DNA from: an uncultured Alphaproteobacteria bacterium
GTDB lineage: Bacteria > Pseudomonadota > Alphaproteobacteria > HIMB59
DNA length: 39,068 nucleotides
Direction: 5' to 3'
Assembly (NCBI GenBank): GCA_902575065.1
Contig: CACGPU010000011.1
Span: 1-39,068 of the forward strand
Part shown: piece after piece, positions 33,137-39,068 of the stretch
Layout: each line of letters begins with the position of its first letter
Position numbering within the stretch: the stretch's first letter is position 1
Notes under the pieces: model-generated
Seen by the model: the letters and a program-made list of their open reading frames with translations, nothing else
Told to the model about the DNA's origin: nothing
Database searches by the model: none
Translations under genes and position numbers: made by a program

Positions 33137-34168
33137 CTATTCCCAAATATCAAAAAAGTTTCTTGTTTTACCAGGTGTTAAAATTGATAGAGGGTTAAAT
33201 ATAAAATTTGTTTTATTTCCAATTTTTTCAACTTTAAAATCAGCAGCCAAGAGACTTTCTTCAACATTTTTACCAAATAATTCACTCAAAAAAGGTATAT
33301 TTTTAAAATTCTTCTCAAATAGATATAACGGTCCGTATGTACCATTAACAGATGCTGTTTTCATAGACGGGTTAGCTTCTCCCTTAAATGAAAAAGCAAC
33401 TGTACCTCCTAACATTATAGCATGATCAAAACTATAAATTTTTCCTTTTTTAAAAACTGGTATCTCTAAATAATTAAATTTATCCTGACTATTTTGTATG
33501 ACTGAAAATATATCTAGCATTCTAGATGTAAGCAATAAATTATAAAATTTAGAGTATTTATCGATGCTAAAATCTTTAACTTTTACATTAAGATCAAAAT
33601 CGTCAAATTTTCTAAAAGATCCATTACCAATTAATGCTCCTCCGATCATATTTTTTGAAATCTTTTGAGCGTAAAAAAATTGACCTGCATTTTTAGAAAA
33701 TAAATAAATTTTTTTATTTCCATTATCTTCAGGGAGTATTGATAATTCAAATTCTTTATTATTGTCATAAAAAGTCATTGACTCAAAGCCTTTATCATAA
33801 ATAAAGTTTAATTTATTTGATAATAAAGAATAATTATCTGAGATTATCATTTCTGATATCTCCCAATTAAAATTAATTTTCTTTTCTAGTTTTTTATTTT
33901 TTTGTGGCTTAGGAAAGGCTTTTTTAAAATCTTCGAATGAAATTTTATTAGTATTTAAAATTATATAAACTTCGTCGTTGTGGTAATTTATTAATCCAAA
34001 ATTTTTTTGACCATCAATCTCAATATCAAATTTTATTTCCCTAATCTTATTATTTTCAAAATCAAGTTTGATTGAAATATCATCTTTTTGGTAAATAAAA
34101 TCATAAGCAATTATTTCTAAAGGTATTAAAGCTAAAAGAATTATTTTTGAAAAAAAAACTTTATACAT
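33137..34168 (-). CDS. Short exported AsmA-like C-terminal domain protein
   Basis: This 343-residue protein starts with a signal peptide or anchor (VFFSKIILLALIPLEIIA). The second half resembles the AsmA-like C-terminal module of large alphaproteobacterial envelope proteins (YhdP/DUF3971 type): GGALIGNGSFRKFDDF, then LGGTVAFSFKGEANPSMKT, GTYGPLYLFEKNFKNIP and the closing FNPLSILTPGKTRNFFD. Full-size relatives exceed 1000 residues and bridge the periplasm for lipid transport, so this is a compact form or a partner. Its ATG overlaps the prfB stop region by 8 bp, so it is the third gene of the mrcA-prfB operon. I see no frameshift or truncated relic upstream. Confidence 0.65.
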   Translation of the reverse strand: MYKVFFSKIILLALIPLEIIAYDFIYQKDDISIKLDFENNKIREIKFDIEIDGQKNFGLINYHNDEVYIILNTNKISFEDFKKAFPKPQKNKKLEKKINFNWEISEMIISDNYSLLSNKLNFIYDKGFESMTFYDNNKEFELSILPEDNGNKKIYLFSKNAGQFFYAQKISKNMIGGALIGNGSFRKFDDFDLNVKVKDFSIDKYSKFYNLLLTSRMLDIFSVIQNSQDKFNYLEIPVFKKGKIYSFDHAIMLGGTVAFSFKGEANPSMKTASVNGTYGPLYLFEKNFKNIPFLSELFGKNVEESLLAADFKVEKIGNKTNFIFNPLSILTPGKTRNFFDIWE

Positions 34169-35253
34169 CTATTAATGTTGACTCCAAAAAATCAAATATT
34201 TCACCATCAAGTACATTATCAGCATTGGATGTTTGATAGTTAGTCCTAAGATCTTTAACCATTTTATATGGGTGAAGAACATATGATCTTATTTGATTTC
34301 CCCATCCAATCTGTTTTTTGTTACTTTCTTCTTTTTTTTTCTCTTCATTTTTTTTATCTATCTCAATATCAAAAATTCTTGATTTTAACATCTTCATTGC
34401 AGTATCTCTATTACGATGTTGAGACCTTTCACTTTGACTTTGTACAACTATATTATATTTTAAGTGAGTTATTCTAACTGCACTATCAGTTGTGTTAACA
34501 TGCTGACCTCCAGCTCCAGAAGCCCTGAATGTATCGATTCTAAGATCTTTGTTATTAATTTCAATTTCAATATCTTTTTCAATCTCTGGGTAAACCCATA
34601 CACTTGAAAAACTTGTATGTCTCCTCTTGTTTGAGTCAAAAGGTGAAATTCTTACCAGTCTATGAATACCTGTTTCATTTTTTAAATAACCATATGTTTT
34701 GAAACCAGATAACAACATAGTGACACTTTTAACTCCAGCCTCTTCTCCCTTTTGGAAGTCTATAATTTTAAATTTATAATCATTTTTTTCAGCAAAACGT
34801 TGATACATTCTTAACAACATTTCAGCCCAGTCTTGACTTTCTGTGCCTCCCGCACCTGCATGTATCTCTAAAAAAGCATTACAATCATCAGTTTCTTGAT
34901 TTAAGAGTGACTTAATTTTCAATTTTTCACAATGACTTTTTAGTTCACTAATTTTAGAAACTAATTCGTCGATCTCGTTTTTATTTAAAGAGTCAAATAT
35001 TTGAATAAACTCTTTAAAATCTTTAAATTGATGACTAATAAAATTGAATTCATCAATTACACTATTATATTGTTTTATTTTTTCTTGAGATTTATTAATT
35101 AATTTAATATTTTTCCAATTATCAGGGTTTGTGATAACAACATTTAAGTCTTCAATTTCATTTTTAATTTTATCGTAGTCAAAGACTCCTCCTAGTCAAA
35201 TCTATGAGAGACTCAATTTCTTTAATTAAACTTAATAATTCAAACTTATCCAT
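34161..35253 (-). CDS. prfB: Peptide chain release factor 2, with programmed +1 frameshift
   Basis: RF2 terminates translation at UGA and UAA. The gene starts with ATG at 35253-35251, reads 24 codons (MDKFELLSLIKEI...RRSL) and meets an in-frame TGA at 35181-35179. Shifting +1 at CTT-T-GAC continues with GAC at 35180 for 339 more codons, giving 363 residues, the usual RF2 length. The later part shows the SPF tripeptide in RISPFDSNKRRHTS and the GGQ loop in GAGGQHVNTT. Without the frameshift only a 253-residue fragment from an internal start would be recovered. The ATG shares one base with the mrcA stop. Confidence 0.96.
35179..35193 (-). promoter_or_regulatory. RF2 autoregulatory frameshift element
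   Basis: On the minus strand AGGAGG (35193-35188) is followed by AGT, then CTT (35184-35182) and TGA (35181-35179) with C next. This is the classic arrangement: a Shine-Dalgarno-like sequence three nucleotides before the CUU slippery codon, and UGA-C as a weak stop. Low RF2 lets ribosomes slip to +1, restoring synthesis. Confidence 0.95.
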
Positions 35254-37544
35254 TAATTAATGCCCCCAATACTTTCGATTTTATTTATATCATCCAATAT
35301 ATCTAGTTGATCTTTTGTAAAATAGTCAATAATTGTATTTTGTCCATCAGAAACTTTTCCATTATTTATATTAACATTTTTTACAATCAAATCGCTGGGA
35401 ACTAAAAATTTATCATTTATATCATTATTATTTAAAAGATGTTTCTCAATTATTGTTTTAAAAATAGGTAAAGCAACAGACGAGCCAGTTTCTCTATAAC
35501 CTATAGTTGCTGGTGTATCGTAACCAACATATACTCCAATGACATATCTAGGAGTTAGTCCAAAAAACCATAAGTCCTTACTTTCATTCGTGGTTCCTGT
35601 TTTTCCCGCAATAGGATAATTAATTTCATTCAGAGATTTTGCTGTTCCTCTTTTGACAGCTCCTTCTAGTATATTTAAGATCTGAAAAGAAGTTTGTGGA
35701 GATATAACTTTTTCATTCTGTGATTTTATTATTGGTTTTCTATAAGACCTGTCATTGATTGAAAATGAACAATAATCACATTTAAAATATTCGTTATTAA
35801 TAATTAATTCACCATCATTTGAAACAACTTTTTTAATGATTGATGGTTCAACAATATACCCTCCATTTAAAAAAATTGAATATGATTTTGTTATACTTAA
35901 AAGATTATTTTCTACTGTACCAAGGAGATTTGAGTAAATTTCAGTATTTGTATTTTTTTGATAAAAATCTATCTTATCTAAAAAATTATTTACTGAATTT
36001 AATCCTAAATCTAAACCGATTTTAAGTGTAACTAAATTATTTGAAGTTTCTAAAGCTTTTCTAAAGGTTAATTCACCATATGATTTATTAGAATAGTTTT
36101 TGGGTACCCATACTGGGAGATTTTTTCCTTGATCTAAAGAAATATTGGAATCCAGAATAAGAGTATTTGGTAGATATTTTTCAGTCTCTAAGGCTTGCGC
36201 ATATATGAAAGGTTTTATTGATGAGCCTGGCTGTCTATATGCCTGTGTAGCTCTATTAAAACTACTTTCATTATAACTCACACCACCCACCATAGAGACT
36301 ATATCGCCATTAAATGGATCTAAAATTACTACAGATCCATTAATTTTATGTAATTGTACTGCATAATATAATCCATCAATGTTTGTAATAAATAGGAAAT
36401 CATTTAAATTTAAATAGTTATAAGGTGTAACTTTTTTAGGCCCATACAAATTTAAATTTTTATCTAAGCTAATTATTTCATTAGTGTTGATGATTGATAA
36501 TTCTATTAAATTATTATTTATATTAATAACCTTTGCGATATCCCAATGTTCATTAGCAAGCTTTGAAATATCCTCTAAATTTTTAAAACTGCCAGCCCAA
36601 TTCCTATATTTTCTCTCAAATAAGGCTAAATTATCTATTAAAGATTTTTCTGAAATTTTTTGAAGTTTTTGATCAATTGTTGATTGAATATAAAATGCAT
36701 TTTTGTTAAAAGAATTCAGATTAAGATAATTTAATATAAAATCAGTCTTGTAGTCTGACCTGTATTTTTTAATATTTCTTTGAGAGAGTTCTATACTTAA
36801 ATTTGAATAATACTCATATTGATTTGACGATATATATTGATTCATTTCCATTTGTTTTAAAACATAATTTCTTCTATCAAGAGCCCTTTTATAATTTTTT
36901 TTAGGATCATAATTATTTGGACCTTTTGGAAGGGCTGCTAGATATGCATATTCATGTATATCTAAATCGAATATTGATTTATCAAAGTAGTTAAATGATG
37001 CTGATGCTATTCCATATGATCGCCTACCAAAATAAATTTCATTTAAATAAAGTTCTATTATAAATTCTTTAGAGTAATCCTGTTCTATTCTAAGAGATAA
37101 TATTAATTCTTTAATTTTTCTTGAAATCGTTTGGTCTTTATTAAGTAGAATATTTTTAACTAACTGTTGCGTAATTGTTGAAGCTCCGACGTAATTATTA
37201 TTATTCTTTGAGTAAATATTTTTAAGGTTAATTATAAAAGCATTGACTATACCTTTTAAATCAAATCCTTGATGTTGAAAAAAAGTTTTGTCCTCTGCAG
37301 AAATTATTGCGTTTATCATATTTTTAGGTATGTCTTTATAGTCTAAGTAAAATCTATCTCTATTACCTACATGATACATAAGCTCATATTTTTCATCATA
37401 AATTTTTGTTATTTCATTTGGAAAATATTTAGATATATTATGATCAGGCAACTCTTGTTGAATGTTCCATATATATAGAATCACTATAGATGTGCCTAAT
37501 ATAAAAAGTATGAAAATGTACTGTAAATATTTAAAAAGTTTCAT
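35253..37544 (-). CDS. mrcA: Class A penicillin-binding protein 1A
   Basis: This 763-residue bifunctional cell-wall enzyme polymerises lipid II and cross-links peptide stems. There is one N-terminal anchor (about 9-27). The glycosyltransferase domain carries ISAEDKTFFQHQG (Glu84), followed by GASTITQQLVKN and RKIKELILSLRIE. The transpeptidase domain has S441-x-x-K444 (GSSIKPF), S501-N-N503 and K648-T-G650. It is somewhat shorter than the E. coli protein (about 850 residues), lacking the C-terminal extension. It leads the minus-strand operon mrcA-prfB-AsmA-like, with a one-base overlap to prfB. It is divergent from rne by 54 bp; the amidase gene often found between rne and mrcA in alphaproteobacteria is absent. 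Confidence 0.96.
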   Translation of the reverse strand: MKLFKYLQYIFILFILGTSIVILYIWNIQQELPDHNISKYFPNEITKIYDEKYELMYHVGNRDRFYLDYKDIPKNMINAIISAEDKTFFQHQGFDLKGIVNAFIINLKNIYSKNNNNYVGASTITQQLVKNILLNKDQTISRKIKELILSLRIEQDYSKEFIIELYLNEIYFGRRSYGIASASFNYFDKSIFDLDIHEYAYLAALPKGPNNYDPKKNYKRALDRRNYVLKQMEMNQYISSNQYEYYSNLSIELSQRNIKKYRSDYKTDFILNYLNLNSFNKNAFYIQSTIDQKLQKISEKSLIDNLALFERKYRNWAGSFKNLEDISKLANEHWDIAKVININNNLIELSIINTNEIISLDKNLNLYGPKKVTPYNYLNLNDFLFITNIDGLYYAVQLHKINGSVVILDPFNGDIVSMVGGVSYNESSFNRATQAYRQPGSSIKPFIYAQALETEKYLPNTLILDSNISLDQGKNLPVWVPKNYSNKSYGELTFRKALETSNNLVTLKIGLDLGLNSVNNFLDKIDFYQKNTNTEIYSNLLGTVENNLLSITKSYSIFLNGGYIVEPSIIKKVVSNDGELIINNEYFKCDYCSFSINDRSYRKPIIKSQNEKVISPQTSFQILNILEGAVKRGTAKSLNEINYPIAGKTGTTNESKDLWFFGLTPRYVIGVYVGYDTPATIGYRETGSSVALPIFKTIIEKHLLNNNDINDKFLVPSDLIVKNVNINNGKVSDGQNTIIDYFTKDQLDILDDINKIESIGGIN

Positions 37545-37598
37545 TTCGAATAATAATCGAGTTTTAATTAACTTATCATATCAAAAGGATTTAAAAAC

Positions 37599-39068
37599 AT
37601 GTCTAAAAGAATTTTTATTGATGGCAGCATCAATAGCGAATTGTGTATTATTGCTACAGATGGGCAAGAAATCAACTATTTTGACTACTCTGATGACCAG
37701 GCATTAAGAAAAAAAAATAATATTTACCTTGGCACTGTATCGAGAGTAGAGCCATCTCTTCAGGCTGCATTTATTGAATTTGGATCAGAAAAAAAAGCAT
37801 TTTTACCCTTTGATGAAATACATCCAAGTTACTTTAAAATACCTCATAATGAAAAAATTTTTTCAAATAAAAATGAAAAAAATTATGAAATAGAGGATGA
37901 AAAGGAAAGTAAAAAGAATTTTCTATCATTTTATCGAAAATACAAAATTCAAGATGTAATAAAAAAAGATCAAGTATTATTAATACAAATTGTAAAAGAA
38001 GAAAGAGGAACAAAAGGAGCCGCAATTACAACATTTATATCTTTACCTGGCAGATATAGCGTTTTATTACCAAATAATTCATCCACGGGTGGTGTTTCAA
38101 AGAAAATTTCAAATCCACTTGATAGAAAAAGGTTAAAAAAATTACATGACAATTTCGATTTACCAGAGGGCATGTCATTGATTATTAGGACAAATGCAAT
38201 ATCTTCAGAAGATGAGGATATAGTTTCTGATTTTAATTATTTAAAAAAGTTATGGACCAAAATTAGAGAAATTACTTTAAAGTCTAAAGCACCTACATTA
38301 ATAGCAGAATTAGATACACCAATAATAAAAGTAGCTAGAGATTTTAATCAACGAACAATAGAAGAAATCGTATTCTCAGATCTAAATACTATGAAACTTT
38401 ACAAAAAATTAGAAAATGATTTTAGTGTTAAATCAAAAAAAAAAATATCTCATTATAAAGATAAATTACCTCTATTTGAGAATTATGGAATCAAAAATCC
38501 TATTAATAGTCTAACAGAAGAAAATATATATCTAAAGTCAGGTGGGTATTTAGTTATCAATCCAACTGAGGCTCTAACAAGTATCGATATTAACTCCGGT
38601 CGAGCAACTTCAGAAAAAAATATAGAAATAACAGCACTAAATACAAATTTAGAAGCAAGTAACGAAATTTTCAAACAAATACAATTAAGAAATATTGCAG
38701 GATTAATAGTAATTGATTTTATAGACATGAATATAAATGCAAATAATCAAAAAGTTGAGAGGAGAATAAAAGAATTATTTTACAAGGATAGATCGAGAGT
38801 GCAATTTACTAAAATTTCACAATTCGGGTTAATGGAAATATCAAGACAAAGGATTGGAAATAGTATTTATGAAACATTTTACAATAAATGTGATTGTTGT
38901 GATGGAAACGGTTTTAAAAAAACAAATTCAATCATAATTTACAATATTATTTCTTATATTAAAGGAATTAATGCCATCGGAAACGAGGAAGATATCGATA
39001 TTCAGATAGATGAAAAATTTTACGAACAGAATGAAAAAGAAATTTTAAAAAGAATAAAATTAATAAAA
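37599..39068 (+). CDS. rne: Ribonuclease E/G (5' 490 codons, continues past the window)
   Basis: This endoribonuclease of the RNase E/G family is central to mRNA decay and rRNA/tRNA processing. The open frame runs unbroken to the window edge. The N-terminus MSKRIFIDGSINSELCI is followed by an S1 domain (YLGTVSRVEPSLQAAFIEFG) interrupted by a low-complexity Lys/Glu insert near residues 86-108. The catalytic metal Asp residues lie in LTSIDINSGRAT and LIVIDFIDM. The zinc-link C-x-x-C is in NKCDCCDGNG. A Shine-Dalgarno-like AAGGA precedes the ATG. It is likely rne rather than rng because of length and the mrcA neighbourhood; the C-terminal degradosome scaffold, if present, is outside the window. 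Confidence 0.93.
   Translation, partial: MSKRIFIDGSINSELCIIATDGQEINYFDYSDDQALRKKNNIYLGTVSRVEPSLQAAFIEFGSEKKAFLPFDEIHPSYFKIPHNEKIFSNKNEKNYEIEDEKESKKNFLSFYRKYKIQDVIKKDQVLLIQIVKEERGTKGAAITTFISLPGRYSVLLPNNSSTGGVSKKISNPLDRKRLKKLHDNFDLPEGMSLIIRTNAISSEDEDIVSDFNYLKKLWTKIREITLKSKAPTLIAELDTPIIKVARDFNQRTIEEIVFSDLNTMKLYKKLENDFSVKSKKKISHYKDKLPLFENYGIKNPINSLTEENIYLKSGGYLVINPTEALTSIDINSGRATSEKNIEITALNTNLEASNEIFKQIQLRNIAGLIVIDFIDMNINANNQKVERRIKELFYKDRSRVQFTKISQFGLMEISRQRIGNSIYETFYNKCDCCDGNGFKKTNSIIIYNIISYIKGINAIGNEEDIDIQIDEKFYEQNEKEILKRIKLIK

Noticed and set aside
34161-34922. A short RF2 of 253 residues, or a broken prfB
   Set aside because: The upstream 110 codons are present and joined by a textbook frameshift site, so the gene is complete.

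Overview
The window is a densely packed, very A+T-rich stretch of a bacterial chromosome. It looks like a free-living marine alphaproteobacterium with a streamlined genome (SAR11-like or AEGEAN-169/HIMB59-like). The grounds are base composition, gene spacing near zero, familiar alphaproteobacterial neighbourhoods (dgt/erpA/xthA, dgt-argS, mrcA-prfB beside rne) and an alphaproteobacterial-type LexA box. The lineage is inferred from gene content only. No CRISPR array, insertion sequence, phage gene or rRNA was seen.

Layout. 1-8.9 kb is housekeeping: the minus-strand run dgt-argS-(membrane-anchored protein cut by the edge), the divergent pair erpA-xthA, then the minus-strand operon pcm-valS-ilvD. 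8.9-16.3 kb is accessory metabolism: an exported protein of unknown function, a convergent gap with a small structured element, a carnitine operon (L-carnitine dehydrogenase and gamma-butyrobetaine dioxygenase), and a divergent trio (four-helix membrane protein, membrane di-iron desaturase, PanB-like enzyme), followed by a PuuA-type glutamine-synthetase homologue and a GST. tRNA-Cys follows.

16.4-22.3 kb is the most unusual part. A creatininase-family hydrolase, a zinc-less MDR dehydrogenase, a PTPS/QueD homologue lacking the catalytic Cys and one zinc His, a GT4 glycosyltransferase, a SAM methyltransferase, a reductase-only RibD and a GTP cyclohydrolase II with a non-catalytic N-terminal half lie together. 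Read as a pathway, they suggest GTP-derived pyrimidine or pterin chemistry with methylation and glycosylation, separate from ordinary riboflavin synthesis. The product is unknown.

22.3-31.9 kb holds small unknown proteins, an AhpD-like protein, an MFS carrier, a five-gene overlapping operon (DUF1289, GFA, alpha/beta hydrolase, acyl-CoA synthetase, exonuclease), tRNA-Asn with an EamA exporter starting 7 nt after it, and trpB2. 30.6-32.3 kb is umuDC with a GTTC-N7-GTTC box across the umuD start codon. 32.4-39.1 kb holds a small membrane protein, a MOSC protein, the operon mrcA-prfB-AsmA-like (prfB carries the programmed +1 frameshift) and, at the right edge, the 5' 490 codons of an RNase E/G gene.
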